A stretch of DNA of 64,000 nucleotides from a virus. The position numbers and the translations under genes are program-made. Below, piece by piece: positions 1-8,375 of the stretch (position 1 is the first letter of the stretch; the number at the start of each line of letters is the position of its first letter). The stretch covers positions 1-64,000 of IMG/VR virus record IMGVR_UViG_3300032431_000008. One strand, written 5' to 3'. The notes under the pieces were generated by a model that searched no databases, had not been told where the DNA came from, and saw nothing but the letters and a program-made list of their open reading frames with translations.

Positions 1-67
1 TGCAATTGGCGGAGGGGGAGTCGAATACTTGGACCTATGATGCGATACAACGAAAACGCGCAACGTA
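1..67. repeat. 67-bp terminal overlap (copy 1)
   Basis: Bases 1-67 are identical to bases 63934-64000. The large terminase reading frame ends inside this stretch and the next gene begins there, so joining the ends gives continuous gene order. A 67-bp exact repeat is best explained by circular assembly or a window that wraps a circular map. A true short terminal repeat is less likely. Confidence 0.97.
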
Positions 68-606
68 GGCCAATTGGCGGGCATCACTTTCTTGATCGCG
101 GGCAGATTATCAGGGCGGACACGTTTCGAGAGTTGGTGCAGGCGATACAAGATTATCGCGTTTCCAACTCATGGCCGCTGGGTGATCCAGAAGCCGATGT
201 GCTTGAGCACTACGCCAAGGTTGCCCCATGGCTGGTTGTGGAAGATGGAGAGCCTGTTAAGGCGCGGGGTATTCCTGAGCACGTTAAGCCTTTGTTTATT
301 TGGTTAAACGACGTTAAGCAGAGTGGGGGCACAGGGCTTTGCACGAAGGCGGAGGCGAAAGAGCGTTGGGCGGGGTGTGTTGGCTGTAAGTATTCGTCGG
401 AAATAGATTGGGACTACTCGCCAGAAACCAGCAAGATGCAGGTGGATGCGGCTATTATACGCAGGATGCAGAAGAGCCCGGTGGAGAACTCGTATTGTCG
501 CCTGCACAAGTGGGCAACGGGTGTGGCGGTGTTCCTTGCCAAGCAAAAGGTGAGCCCTGCGAATAAGGAGCGTTCACCGGATGGTTGCTTTGTGCTTAAA
601 CTTTAG
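37..606 (+). CDS. hypothetical protein, Cys/His-containing, directly after large terminase
   Basis: 189 residues of unknown family. The start ATG overlaps the terminase stop codon as ATGA (compare 63970-63973), so the two are probably translationally coupled and belong to the packaging operon. A C-x2-C pair near residue 117 (CVGC), a later C-x2-H (CRLH) and a near C-terminal Cys could together bind a metal. No transmembrane segment is visible. It converges with the leftward gene that ends at 596, overlapping it by 11 bp. Function unknown. Confidence 0.8.
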   Translation: MMRYNENAQRRPIGGHHFLDRGQIIRADTFRELVQAIQDYRVSNSWPLGDPEADVLEHYAKVAPWLVVEDGEPVKARGIPEHVKPLFIWLNDVKQSGGTGLCTKAEAKERWAGCVGCKYSSEIDWDYSPETSKMQVDAAIIRRMQKSPVENSYCRLHKWATGVAVFLAKQKVSPANKERSPDGCFVLKL

Positions 607-841
607 TCGGCGTCGCCCAATGGTTTGCCATAAAATCAAGCAGATGCAGCTCGTCATCGCCCATCGTAGGACGGCCCGCTTTTTTGGCATCGGCGCGACT
701 CATGTTTACGCAGTCGTGGACTGTGGCGCGGCATTCTATGTGAGCGTCTAGGTCGTTGCCTTCTGGCCCGCAGGCAAGACGGGGCTCTACCCATTCAAGT
801 TTTAGGGTGTGTCGCTGTTCTAGCATTTGTTCAGTAGTCAT
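596..841 (-). CDS. hypothetical small protein
   Basis: 81 residues, acidic, with no family I recognise. It is the last gene of the leftward block that starts with the DNA methyltransferase at 5.9 kb, and it converges with the gene downstream of the terminase (11-bp overlap). Three cysteines are spread through the chain without a clear zinc pattern. Confidence 0.6.
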   Translation of the reverse strand: MTTEQMLEQRHTLKLEWVEPRLACGPEGNDLDAHIECRATVHDCVNMSRADAKKAGRPTMGDDELHLLDFMANHWATPTKV

Positions 842-848
842 GTGGTGG

Positions 849-1013
849 TTAAGCTTTAGGTAGCCGCCTAGTAATCTCGCGTCGAATCGCCGAAGCTGCG
901 CGCACCGCCGCGTCGCTGTCCGAGGCTTTGGCCCTGCGGTATGCGGCTGCTAGTTCATCGGCTGATAGTGAGGCCAAGAGTTCGGCGGTAAAGGTTTGGT
1001 CATTTGTGTTCAT
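849..1013 (-). CDS. hypothetical short helical protein (54 aa)
   Basis: A 54-residue frame from ATG at 1013 to TAA at 849, alanine- and arginine-rich (begins MNTNDQTFTAELLASL, ends ITRRLPKA) and predicted to be wholly helical. It fills the gap between neighbouring leftward genes with a few bases on each side, which is the main argument that it is real. Function unknown. Confidence 0.6.
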   Translation of the reverse strand: MNTNDQTFTAELLASLSADELAAAYRRAKASDSDAAVRAASAIRREITRRLPKA

Positions 1014-1025
1014 GGTGTGAGTAGG

Positions 1026-1418
1026 CTATGGCTTTATTTGGTCAGGATTGTAGCTGGCGAGGTGTTCTGCGAATGCGTTTGGCGGTAGCCCGCAAAACTC
1101 GGTAATCGTCCTTGGCGGCGAGCACTTGGCCCGCAGCATGTCGCCTAGCTCGGTGATTGACCGGATGCCCCATTTGTCGCCTTCGACGGCGTGCTCGTCG
1201 TAGCCGATCTGACGGCAAAGGTTCTGCAAGTGGGTGTGGTCGTGAGCCCAATCATCGCACTCGTTCTTGATAATCTTTTTGAGGTCTGCGATTTGGGCGC
1301 GGAGGCGTGCCCTTTCGCTTTCCCATTGTGAAAGCATGTGGTTGTGCTCGGCGGCGGATACGACGAGGCCAGGGCCGTCTTGTTGGTGGATGAGGAGGCC
1401 GTCGGGGGTGGTGGTCAT
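1026..1418 (-). CDS. hypothetical coiled-coil protein
   Basis: 130 residues. The central region (about 30-55, SERARLRAQIADLKKII) has heptad spacing typical of a short coiled coil. The flanks look globular. No catalytic motif recognised. It lies between tightly packed leftward genes. Confidence 0.65.
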   Translation of the reverse strand: MTTTPDGLLIHQQDGPGLVVSAAEHNHMLSQWESERARLRAQIADLKKIIKNECDDWAHDHTHLQNLCRQIGYDEHAVEGDKWGIRSITELGDMLRAKCSPPRTITEFCGLPPNAFAEHLASYNPDQIKP

Positions 1419-1429
1419 GGCTGATTATG

Positions 1430-1618
1430 TTATTTAGTGTCTTTCCAAGGTTTGGAATACGCTTCGAGCATTCCTCCGCCGATAGAGCGAACTTTGATTT
1501 CGCGTAAAGATCCGTTCAGGAAGAAGGTGCGGTCGCGCTTGTCCAAAAACTGTTTCCATTCTTTGCGGGTTAGCGTAGTTGTAGCGGCTGGCATTGAATA
1601 AATATGATTAATGTTCAT
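1430..1618 (-). CDS. hypothetical small basic protein
   Basis: 62 residues, basic, starts MNINHIYSMPAATT. It lies 11 bp from both neighbours in the leftward operon, so it is probably cotranscribed. No family recognised. Confidence 0.6.
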   Translation of the reverse strand: MNINHIYSMPAATTTLTRKEWKQFLDKRDRTFFLNGSLREIKVRSIGGGMLEAYSKPWKDTK

Positions 1619-1628
1619 GCGCGGGTGC

Positions 1629-1997
1629 TCACTTTCTTACCCCCACTGAAAGTAACGCGGCTATGTCCCGCAAGGTTTGCAGCGGTAAATCGAGGGGGCC
1701 ATGAGCAGCAAACTTAGCTCGTATGTCCACTGTTAGCCATGTTGTTTCTCGCTCAATGGCGTATTCCTCCTTTGTCTCGTAGAGCGCGCTAGACGCCAAG
1801 CAGTCGGTGACTTCGTTCCATGTATCTAGGTGATGCTTTACGGCAAAACGCCCGCTGCATCCGGGGTGCTCACACTCAAAGTATTTTCGCCCGACTAGCG
1901 AGACGCGAACGGGCGTTAGAATTTGAGGGGAGCGGCGAGCGGCATTGCCGACGTTAAGCGAAAATAGGGTTTCACCCAAGATAGGTTTTCTTTTCAT
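1629..1997 (-). CDS. hypothetical protein with Cys-His cluster
   Basis: 122 residues. Residues about 40-56 contain CEHPGCSG followed by KHH, a spacing compatible with a small zinc site. The remainder has no recognisable motif. It belongs to the leftward block. Confidence 0.6.
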   Translation of the reverse strand: MKRKPILGETLFSLNVGNAARRSPQILTPVRVSLVGRKYFECEHPGCSGRFAVKHHLDTWNEVTDCLASSALYETKEEYAIERETTWLTVDIRAKFAAHGPLDLPLQTLRDIAALLSVGVRK

Positions 1998-2111
1998 GTG
2001 CGTGTAGGTTTTAGTTCTTGCCGTGGTTCAACGGACAGTGGATAGATTTCAGTTGAGAGAAAGGGGAAGTGCGGGGTTTATAGGTTCTCCTCGAAAAGTT
2101 CAACCCTAGGG

Positions 2112-2135
2112 ACGTAACACTTCTAAACGTCCTCT
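2112..2135. other. small hairpin in intergenic gap
   Basis: A 6-bp perfect inverted repeat (GGACGT...ACGTCC) with an 11-12 nt loop in the 140-bp gap between two leftward genes. There is no T-run, so it is not a typical terminator. It may be a minor regulatory structure or chance. Confidence 0.3.
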
Positions 2136-2137
2136 CA

Positions 2138-2344
2138 CTATTTTACGTTGGTGAACTGGCCATTGGGTAAGCGGCGAAGCTTAACCTTCATTCGTTTACC
2201 GTCGAAGATTTGCCGGTCAACCCAAGCGGTGTCGTAGCCTTTCTGGTATGCCTCTTGCAGTTTGATTTTGACGATTACCCAAATTACCAAGGACGCGGTT
2301 GTTGGGAAGACGACTATCAGAAAGAATAGCATTTCTTTGGACAT
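2138..2344 (-). CDS. small single-pass membrane protein
   Basis: 68 residues. Residues about 5-26 form one strongly hydrophobic helix, followed by a basic cytoplasmic-type tail (KMKVKLRRL). It starts 37 bp beyond a copy of the CTTACTT motif at 2381-2390. Topology suggests N-out, C-in. No lysis family is recognised, though a holin-like or accessory role is possible. Confidence 0.6.
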   Translation of the reverse strand: MSKEMLFFLIVVFPTTASLVIWVIVKIKLQEAYQKGYDTAWVDRQIFDGKRMKVKLRRLPNGQFTNVK

Positions 2345-2380
2345 GGCGTAGGGATAAGCTGGTGTGGTTGGTGGCGTAAA

Positions 2381-2390
2381 GGAAGTAAGC
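2381..2390 (-). promoter_or_regulatory. CTTACTT-type motif
   Basis: Minus strand reads GCTTACTTCCTT. It lies just upstream of the dnaB stop codon and 37 bp before the next leftward start codon. It is one of eleven copies in this window (see findings). Confidence 0.5.
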
Positions 2391-2396
2391 GAAAAA

Positions 2397-3749
2397 TCAC
2401 CCGCAGTAATTGTCGAAGCGGGTTATCGTGTTGGAAAAAGCGAGGTTCACGTCGCCTACCTCCCCATTGCGGTTCTTGTTAATCATTAGCCCCATCAGGT
2501 TAGATGCGGTCTGGAACTCGTCGCCTTCTGCTTTGGGCCGGTAGAGCATCATCACCACGTCGGCATCCTGTTCAATTGCGCCGGACTCGCGCAGGTCGGA
2601 CAGGCGGGGCTTGCGGTCGCCTTTCTCGGAATCGCGGTTAAGCTGGGCAAGGACCATAACGGGGATGTTCAGTTCCTTGGCCAATGCCTTGAGCCCCTTG
2701 GAAGCTTCGGCAACCTGTTGCTCACGGGGCGAGCGGGGATTGGCGGGGGCGATGAGCTGCATGTAGTCAACCACGATAAGGGAGAGCGGTTTCTTGGCGT
2801 GGAGCCTGCGGGCCTTGGCGCGGATCTGCATCACGGTGGGACTGGAAGCCTCGTCAATGTAGAGCCGGGACGCCATAAACTCTTTCTCGGCTGCTTCCAG
2901 GCTGTTCAGGTCGGAGGCGGAAAGCATGCCAGCGCGAATCATTTTCTGGTTCACGCGCGCTCGGGATGAGGCCAAGCGTTTTCCAAGTTCTACGGCGGAC
3001 ATTTCCATGGAGAAGACGAGGCAGTTTCCTTGGGCTTTACGGCCATGGAGCGGTAAGGCTACGGCTTCGGCTATGTTCATGGCGAGGGAGGTCTTTCCGC
3101 AGGAAGGACGGCCTGCCAGAACTATCATTTCAGACCCCTTCATACCCCAAAGGATTTGGTCAATGTCTTTAAGGCCGGTGGAAAGGCCGGTCATGGCTCC
3201 CTTGTCCTTGGCCATTTGCTTAAAGGTGGCAACGGCTGCGGACACGCAGGCACCTGCATGTTCAGCCCCGTCTTGAACGCGGGTCTGTGTGACGGCAAAT
3301 ATGTCGGACTCGATTTTATCCACGAACTCGGCAATGTTTCCGGTGTAGCTGTAACAGCCTTCTACGCCTGCGGTGCATACACGGATCATCTCGCGCAGTA
3401 GGGCAAGTTCCCGGACTTTCTCGATGAAGTAGGACACGCCTGCCGTGGTGGGGACGCGCCCGCTTATGCGGGTAAGGTAGGCGTAGCCGCCAATTTCATC
3501 TAGCTGCTTGGAAGTTTTGAGTTCTTCGGCTAGAACGGAAACGTCAATGAACTTGGCTGTGTTATAGATTTCAAGGAGTTTTTCGTAGCAGACGCGGTTG
3601 GCCGGGATTAGAAAGTCAGTGGGGGCAACCTTGCTTTCGATGCACTTGGAGATTACGTCCGCGCCGTCCAGTAAGCAGGCGGAAAGCAACTGCTCTTCGG
3701 CCTCAACGGAATGGGGGGGGACGCGGCCTAGGTTGGATTGTTGGGTCAT
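2397..3749 (-). CDS. dnaB: replicative DNA helicase, DnaB family
   Basis: 450 residues, the normal length for DnaB. It is a hexameric ATP-dependent 5'-3' helicase that unwinds the replication fork. The N-terminal DnaB domain opens with RVPPHSVEAEEQ (about 9-20). The RecA-like domain shows Walker A GRPSCGKT (213-220), FSMEMS (246-251), Walker B VVDYMQL (326-332), AQLNR (368-372) and DLRESGAIEQDADVV (385-399). All key residues are present. Its start overlaps the stop of the upstream small gene as ATGA. Two genes upstream lies the O-like initiator, which likely loads it. No primase is seen, so priming probably comes from the host. Confidence 0.96.
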   Translation of the reverse strand: MTQQSNLGRVPPHSVEAEEQLLSACLLDGADVISKCIESKVAPTDFLIPANRVCYEKLLEIYNTAKFIDVSVLAEELKTSKQLDEIGGYAYLTRISGRVPTTAGVSYFIEKVRELALLREMIRVCTAGVEGCYSYTGNIAEFVDKIESDIFAVTQTRVQDGAEHAGACVSAAVATFKQMAKDKGAMTGLSTGLKDIDQILWGMKGSEMIVLAGRPSCGKTSLAMNIAEAVALPLHGRKAQGNCLVFSMEMSAVELGKRLASSRARVNQKMIRAGMLSASDLNSLEAAEKEFMASRLYIDEASSPTVMQIRAKARRLHAKKPLSLIVVDYMQLIAPANPRSPREQQVAEASKGLKALAKELNIPVMVLAQLNRDSEKGDRKPRLSDLRESGAIEQDADVVMMLYRPKAEGDEFQTASNLMGLMINKNRNGEVGDVNLAFSNTITRFDNYCG

Positions 3750-3994
3750 GGGCGGGTGGTGGTGGTTAAACGGGGCAAAACCTCACTTATAGTTGTTGTT
3801 TTGACTACGCGATAATTTGAGCATACTTTTGTATGATCGGAATCACGATACTGCTTTTCCTTTTCTCGGACATAGCTCAGGCTTTCGCTGGAGCAGATTA
3901 GCCGCCATACGCCTTCGGAAATTTCTCCATGTAAGTCATAGATAACGTCAACGTCTGTTGACGCAGGTTGGGGGTTTTGAGCTGTGGTTGGCAT
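3746..3994 (-). CDS. hypothetical protein between initiator and helicase
   Basis: 82 residues, unknown family. It lies between the O-like initiator and dnaB, starts 5 bp after the initiator stop, and overlaps the dnaB start by 4 bp (ATGA). The position suggests a part in replication or helicase loading, but there is no motif to support this. Confidence 0.6.
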   Translation of the reverse strand: MPTTAQNPQPASTDVDVIYDLHGEISEGVWRLICSSESLSYVREKEKQYRDSDHTKVCSNYRVVKTTTISEVLPRLTTTTRP

Positions 3995-3999
3995 TTTGA

Positions 4000-5103
4000 T
4001 TAAGCGACGGAGGCAAAGTTAGTGGCCTTAGAGCGATTCATTGAGCTTATGAGGCTGTCCTGATGCTCTCGGGGAATAACAGGCCAAGGAAGGGCTGCGT
4101 TGGGCATTCCAGGGGCATAAGGGCAGGTCGGCATATCGGAGGCTACAAATTCACGCCAGTTTGCGGGTTCGGGCAAGCAAGTAAGCGGTTTTGGCGGGGA
4201 TTGGTAGGATGACGGATTTTGCTTAAACCAAGAACGGGCCTTGTCGATCTCGCCATTCCAGTTATTTACGAGGGCGGCTAGGTGGTGGCGGGAAAAGGTC
4301 TGATCCTGCGGAAGCTTGTAAAAGCGTTCAAGCAATACCCAATCCTCTTCGGGCGTGGCTGAGATGGCAGCTTTGCTGTTTCGGAACGCGGTTAGCTCAT
4401 TCTTGGTCGCTGGCGTGGCGGGGCGGCGATTCACCAAGGCTTCGGCGCGAAGTTGTAGCGGGCCTTTGGCGGGGTCGGGCTTGTCGGGCTTGTCGGGCTT
4501 TGGCGGCTTGGGTGCTTGGGGCTTGGCTTCAACGAGAGGGGGGGGAAGCGGGGAACCCGCGCTTGTCTTTCTCTCTGTCTTAGAAGCCTCTGAATCTGCA
4601 TTATCTGCTTTTCTATCTGTGTCTGCTATATGCACTCCAACCATTACATCACCGTTACCAACCATTACATGAGCGTTACCAACCGTTACATCACCGTTAC
4701 CAACCGTTACATCGGGTGACTGATCGGGCAACGCATTCCTTACCCTGTATCGCTTAACCCGTTCAGCGTTGGCGACTTTAGCATCCTCCCTGCTTGCCAT
4801 GTTGCGATACTTGGCGTGATTGAGTAATTCCCATCCTCCTGCAATAACACCAATGCGGCGACCTTCTTGATCGGGAGTGCGGGAGTATTTGTCTGGTGCG
4901 AGAAATTTATTTACGGCTTCTTCGCAGCATTCAATGGGCACGTTTGCCACTCGGGCGAGTCCGGGAATTGAGGCGTGAACCTCACCGTGCTGATCTGCTA
5001 GGGCAAGCATGGTGATCCATACGATGCGCGTTTCATGGGCCTCACTCCAGATGGTTGAGGTAATAATTGAATCGAACAGTTTTGTGTAGTTGGGCATATT
5101 CAT
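4000..5103 (-). CDS. putative replication initiator, O-like, with internal iterons
   Basis: 367 residues. The N-terminal 100 residues (MPNYTKLFDSIITSTIW through RIGVIAGGWELLNHAKYR) look like the winged-helix DNA-binding domain of phage replication O-like proteins. The middle is low-complexity with four 7-residue repeats (GNGDVTV type, about 128-155) and a proline/lysine linker. The C-terminal part, rich in W and F, may contact the helicase. The repeats come from four exact-length 21-bp DNA units, as in lambdoid phages where the origin lies inside gene O. Next downstream are a small gene and dnaB. Family assignment rests on recognition and context. Confidence 0.7.
   Translation of the reverse strand: MNMPNYTKLFDSIITSTIWSEAHETRIVWITMLALADQHGEVHASIPGLARVANVPIECCEEAVNKFLAPDKYSRTPDQEGRRIGVIAGGWELLNHAKYRNMASREDAKVANAERVKRYRVRNALPDQSPDVTVGNGDVTVGNAHVMVGNGDVMVGVHIADTDRKADNADSEASKTERKTSAGSPLPPPLVEAKPQAPKPPKPDKPDKPDPAKGPLQLRAEALVNRRPATPATKNELTAFRNSKAAISATPEEDWVLLERFYKLPQDQTFSRHHLAALVNNWNGEIDKARSWFKQNPSSYQSPPKPLTCLPEPANWREFVASDMPTCPYAPGMPNAALPWPVIPREHQDSLISSMNRSKATNFASVA
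4639..4722. repeat. four tandem 21-bp iterons inside the initiator gene
   Basis: Contiguous units start at 4639, 4660, 4681 and 4702, each opening AACC(A/G)TTACAT. Three end with CGTTACC and the last diverges after 12 bases. The 21-bp period equals two helical turns and keeps the frame. It is a candidate binding array for the initiator, hence a possible origin. Confidence 0.75.
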
Positions 5104-5133
5104 TTCATGTAATGGTCAAGCATTACGGTCAAG

Positions 5134-5146
5134 CAAGGAAGTGAGC
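5134..5146 (-). promoter_or_regulatory. CTTACTT-type motif before initiator gene
   Basis: Minus strand reads GCTCACTTCCTTG, with one mismatch to the CTTACTT core, 31 bp before the initiator start. Two copies of GGTCAAGC follow in the gap (5115-5135). Confidence 0.45.
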
Positions 5147-5151
5147 AAAAA

Positions 5152-5877
5152 TTAAAGTAAGGTTGTCTGCGCGGTTTCGCGGGCGATGCGCTCTTTAGCC
5201 GCTGCAAAATAGTCCGCGTCGATTTCGCAGGCGGTCAGGTGCATCCCGGCGCAGTGGGCTGCAATGGCGTGCGAGCCCGATCCAAGGTGCGTATCTAGGA
5301 TGCGTTGGCCGGGGATGGCGTAGTTGGCGAGAAGCCAGCGGTAGAGAGCGACCGGCTTTTGGGTCGGGTGGATTCTTTTCTCCTTGTTACTCATGTCTCC
5401 TTGGAGCATTCCATTCCAGCGATACCTAAAGCAATCAATTCTAAGCCCGAATGAATGGCTGGCCAGCTCGCATTTACTGAAAGTGCTAGAATCGTTTTCT
5501 TTGTCCCAAACAATCCGACCAACACTAGCGATGTGTTTTGCGTAATAATTGCACCCCCATATAATTTGATTTTTAGAAACTCGGGCAACCTCATTAAAGT
5601 ATTCTGCATCTGGAACATGCCAATTTTTTTGTTTGGTTGGGAAACGAGTTATTCCTTTTTTGGTGGTATCCGCGCCTGCATAATTTGGCTTTCCGTATTC
5701 TGCAAAATAAGGCGGGTCAGTTATAGCCAGGTCAAAATGGTTATCGGGATAGCGAGCCATAAGCTCCATGCAGTCCTCGCAGCTTAGGTTGAGTGAGCCA
5801 ACGGCAACGGCGGCATGGCGGGGAGTGGCTTCCGCGCCGTTGCTTTCAAGGGAAAAGGTTTCAGTAGTGGTATTCAT
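5152..5877 (-). CDS. DNA adenine methyltransferase (beta-class)
   Basis: 241 residues. It transfers a methyl group from S-adenosylmethionine to DNA. Motif IV DPPY is near the N-terminus (54-57), RIHPTQKP (168-175) precedes the AdoMet-binding motif LDTHLGSGS (194-202), and CEID (217-220) follows. This order is that of beta-class N6-adenine (or N4-cytosine) methyltransferases, and DPPY favours adenine. No restriction enzyme is adjacent, so it is probably an orphan enzyme that protects or marks phage DNA. It is the first gene of the leftward block, behind a CTTACTT motif 56 bp upstream. Target sequence unknown. Confidence 0.9.
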   Translation of the reverse strand: MNTTTETFSLESNGAEATPRHAAVAVGSLNLSCEDCMELMARYPDNHFDLAITDPPYFAEYGKPNYAGADTTKKGITRFPTKQKNWHVPDAEYFNEVARVSKNQIIWGCNYYAKHIASVGRIVWDKENDSSTFSKCELASHSFGLRIDCFRYRWNGMLQGDMSNKEKRIHPTQKPVALYRWLLANYAIPGQRILDTHLGSGSHAIAAHCAGMHLTACEIDADYFAAAKERIARETAQTTLL

Positions 5878-5906
5878 GGTTTGTGCGTGGGAGGCAAAGT
5901 TCTTAA

Positions 5907-5917
5907 CTTACTTTCGT
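5907..5917 (+). promoter_or_regulatory. CTTACTT-type motif, rightward
   Basis: Plus strand reads ACTTACTTTCG, a partial match to the consensus. It points toward the structural operon but lies about 220 bp before the portal start. Confidence 0.35.
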
Positions 5918-5932
5918 AGAATAATGCTTTGT

Positions 5933-5946
5933 CAAACAAGTAAGCC
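5933..5946 (-). promoter_or_regulatory. CTTACTT-type motif before methyltransferase
   Basis: Minus strand reads GGCTTACTTGTTTG followed by ACAAAG, 56 bp before the methyltransferase start codon. It is a good match to the recurrent motif. Confidence 0.55.
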
Positions 5947-5963
5947 TTGCACGTTTCTTTAAC

Positions 5964-5998
5964 GTAGGCACGCAAGTTTTCGCCCGTTTTGCCTACGG
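5964..5998. promoter_or_regulatory. inverted repeat, possible operator
   Basis: CGTAGGCA and TGCCTACG form a perfect 8-bp inverted repeat separated by about 19 bases in the divergent intergenic region. The spacing suits a dimeric repressor spanning two turns. There is no T-run, so a terminator is unlikely. Confidence 0.4.
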
Positions 5999-6135
5999 TA
6001 AACTCGGTTAAACAGCGATATTCCCCAATATTCCCCGCGATTACGGCAATGTCCGCGTGAAACTCACAAAAAGCTAGGGCGTGATTAAAAAAGATTTGAC
6101 TACGTGTTTAGCCATTCCCAAGGTCTGCTTAACAA

Positions 6136-8193
6136 ATGAAAGACGATTTTCTCGATGATGGCGACGGCGGGGCAAGCGACGACATGGGCAATGGCCCGGA
6201 CTTGGAGGCTGGCAAAAAGATTGAAGAGGGGCGCGTCGTTACAAGCGGCAAGCAAGCCTTCGACATTTGCGAACGGCTAGTGCAGGATTGGGACAAGGGC
6301 GTGTCTCATGCTGCCGCGATTACGAGCAAGCTGAACGGGGACCGCCCTTACAACGCCCGCACCCTTAAGAACCAAGGCAAGGCTTGGAAGACCAATATCT
6401 CCACAGGCTTCCTCTCGACTGAGTGTAATAAGATTCCCCCGCGCTTCTACATGCCGGTGTGTCAGGCCAAGTATCTGACAGCCGCGCAACTGCCAATTGG
6501 CTGGCCAAACGGAATTGAGAAGGATCAGTTCTTCCGCTCGGCAATCACTGAGGCCATTCGCTCTTGGAAGAAGTGGAATTTTTTCATTCGTGGGTTGTCC
6601 CGCGAGGTCGGCATTTTTGGCGTAGGCTATGCGGCCTACTTTGACAAGTATGAGTGGCGTCCGTCACTGGTCCGCATGGACAAGGGCTTTGTGCCCACTG
6701 GCACGGAAATCATGGACGAGGACATTGGGTTTTTCTGTGTGAAGTGGGACTACAAGCCTGGTGAGCTGATTGCGCTTCTTCGGAAGAACAAGGAGGCCGG
6801 GTTAAAGGAATGGGACGAGGACTCGGTAGTTGAGGCGGTCAATGAGGCTTCGCCTGTGGCAGCGGATCAGTCCCGTTCTGAGGAGCGTTCTTACGAGGAG
6901 CTTATTCGCCAGTCGGTTGAGAGCTATTCCTACGCAAAGGGGAGCAAGCTGGTGAAGACCTATCACCTATTCGCCCGTGAGTTTAGCGGCAAGGTAAGCC
7001 ATTACATCATCTTGCGGGACAGTAAGGGTGATTCTATGAAAATCCTCTACCGCAAAGAGGATGCCTATGACTCCATGAATTACGTGTGTGTGCCCATGGT
7101 GTTTGACTATGGCGACGGCACGATTCTTGGTAGCTGGGGCGGCGGTCAGATTCTTTTCGACATGTCTATCCAAGTGGAGAAGATTCGTAACGATTCGATT
7201 GATAACTTACGCAACCAGAACAAGCTAAAGATTCAAGTAGCCGAGGCCAAGGACGCCAATGCGGTTAAGCTACTGGTCAATGACACGATGATGATTGTGT
7301 CGGGCGGGACGTTCAATGGTGCGGCTGCGGCCCTACCGCAGAATGTGGAAGCCTACATGAGTCTGGACGTCCAGATGACGCGGTTGGCGCAGGAAAAGAT
7401 TGGTGCTTACGTGCCTCCTATTCCCTTGGCCCCATCGGACATTAAGGCTGCACAGGTCAATGCGGCAGTTGCCAAAGAGCAGGAGATTCAACAGGCATTG
7501 TTGGATAACTGGTTAATGCAGGTTGCCGGGTTGATTAACACGATTACGCTTCGTTTAACCGATCCTGATTCGCCGGATGCGGACGCGAAGAAGCTGCGCG
7601 AGAAGTTGCTTACCAAGCTGACTGAGGAAGAGATTGTGATTTACGTCACGCAGCCGAGCATCCAGACGATTCTCGACTTCACCCCCTTTGCCGCGCAACA
7701 GCGTGCGCAGTTTGCCGCGAGCAAGGCCAATAACCCGCTTTACAACCAACGCGCATTGGAGCTGGTGCAAGCGGAGGCGGCTGGTGGCATGCACTTTGCC
7801 GCGAACGTGCTACTGCCGGAAGGCGATCAGTCCATGATTCTCGACGCACAGCGCCAGCAGACCTTGGAGAACGCCGCCATGATGCTTGGAATGGCCGTTC
7901 CAGTCCTTCCCGTGGACAATGATTGGGTTCACGCCCAGGTTGTTGAGTCGGGTATTCCAAACCTGATTCAAGGTGGCAAGTTGGACATAGCTCAGTTGGC
8001 CCTTCAACATTACGCCGCGCACTACATGCAAGGCGTGGCGAAGAAGCAATGGCCCAAAGAAGAGATTAACGGGAGCAAGAAGAAGATTGCGGACTTCGAG
8101 AAGGCTTTGAATGACGCGATGCAGGCGCAGGCACAGCAACAGCAGGCCGAACAGGGTCAGCAAGGGATGCCACAGGGTCAGCCAATGGTGTAA
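6136..8193 (+). CDS. portal protein (podovirus type)
   Basis: 685 residues. The portal forms the dodecameric ring at the capsid vertex through which DNA is packaged and ejected. Support: length, first position in the rightward structural block, an acidic N-terminus, a central wing/stem-like part including RNDSIDNLRNQNKLK and the repeated amphipathic stretch around DVQMTRLAQEKIGAYVPP, and a Gln-rich C-terminus (from about 660) typical of portal barrels. Scaffold and capsid genes follow. The start ATG at 6136 is preceded by TTAACAA with no ribosome-binding motif. Assignment is by resemblance and order. Confidence 0.85.
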   Translation: MKDDFLDDGDGGASDDMGNGPDLEAGKKIEEGRVVTSGKQAFDICERLVQDWDKGVSHAAAITSKLNGDRPYNARTLKNQGKAWKTNISTGFLSTECNKIPPRFYMPVCQAKYLTAAQLPIGWPNGIEKDQFFRSAITEAIRSWKKWNFFIRGLSREVGIFGVGYAAYFDKYEWRPSLVRMDKGFVPTGTEIMDEDIGFFCVKWDYKPGELIALLRKNKEAGLKEWDEDSVVEAVNEASPVAADQSRSEERSYEELIRQSVESYSYAKGSKLVKTYHLFAREFSGKVSHYIILRDSKGDSMKILYRKEDAYDSMNYVCVPMVFDYGDGTILGSWGGGQILFDMSIQVEKIRNDSIDNLRNQNKLKIQVAEAKDANAVKLLVNDTMMIVSGGTFNGAAAALPQNVEAYMSLDVQMTRLAQEKIGAYVPPIPLAPSDIKAAQVNAAVAKEQEIQQALLDNWLMQVAGLINTITLRLTDPDSPDADAKKLREKLLTKLTEEEIVIYVTQPSIQTILDFTPFAAQQRAQFAASKANNPLYNQRALELVQAEAAGGMHFAANVLLPEGDQSMILDAQRQQTLENAAMMLGMAVPVLPVDNDWVHAQVVESGIPNLIQGGKLDIAQLALQHYAAHYMQGVAKKQWPKEEINGSKKKIADFEKALNDAMQAQAQQQQAEQGQQGMPQGQPMV

Positions 8194-8220
8194 GGAACAA
8201 ACCAATAACAAAAATATACC

Positions 8221-8373
8221 ATGGGCGTCACAACTATCAGTTTTCTCCTGTCACATTCTCTCTTACTATCAGTAGCTTACGGCCCTGATATTGGGACGGG
8301 CGGTCATGCTCTCGTTTTTACTGTCATAAGTATTCTAACTGTCCTGTTTGTTATGTATGCGATTAAGGACTAA
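8221..8373 (+). CDS. small two-helix membrane protein (50 aa)
   Basis: 50 residues from ATG at 8221 to TAA at 8371-8373. Two hydrophobic segments (about 5-19 and 29-46) are separated by a short polar turn (YGPDIGTGG), with a charged C-terminus (IKD). The topology resembles a class II holin, but the location just after the portal gene is unusual for one. It could instead be a membrane-associated accessory protein. It starts 28 bp after the portal stop and ends 2 bp before the next start. Confidence 0.55.
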   Translation: MGVTTISFLLSHSLLLSVAYGPDIGTGGHALVFTVISILTVLFVMYAIKD

Positions 8374-8375
8374 CT

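Larger units (their letters stand above)
5878..6135. promoter_or_regulatory. divergent control region between early and structural blocks
   Basis: 258 bp between the leftward methyltransferase and the rightward portal gene. It holds one minus-oriented CTTACTT motif, one plus-oriented copy, an 8-bp inverted repeat, and an A-rich stretch with TTGACT about 40 bp before the portal start. There is no convincing sigma-70 pair and no Shine-Dalgarno sequence before either gene. Confidence 0.6.
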
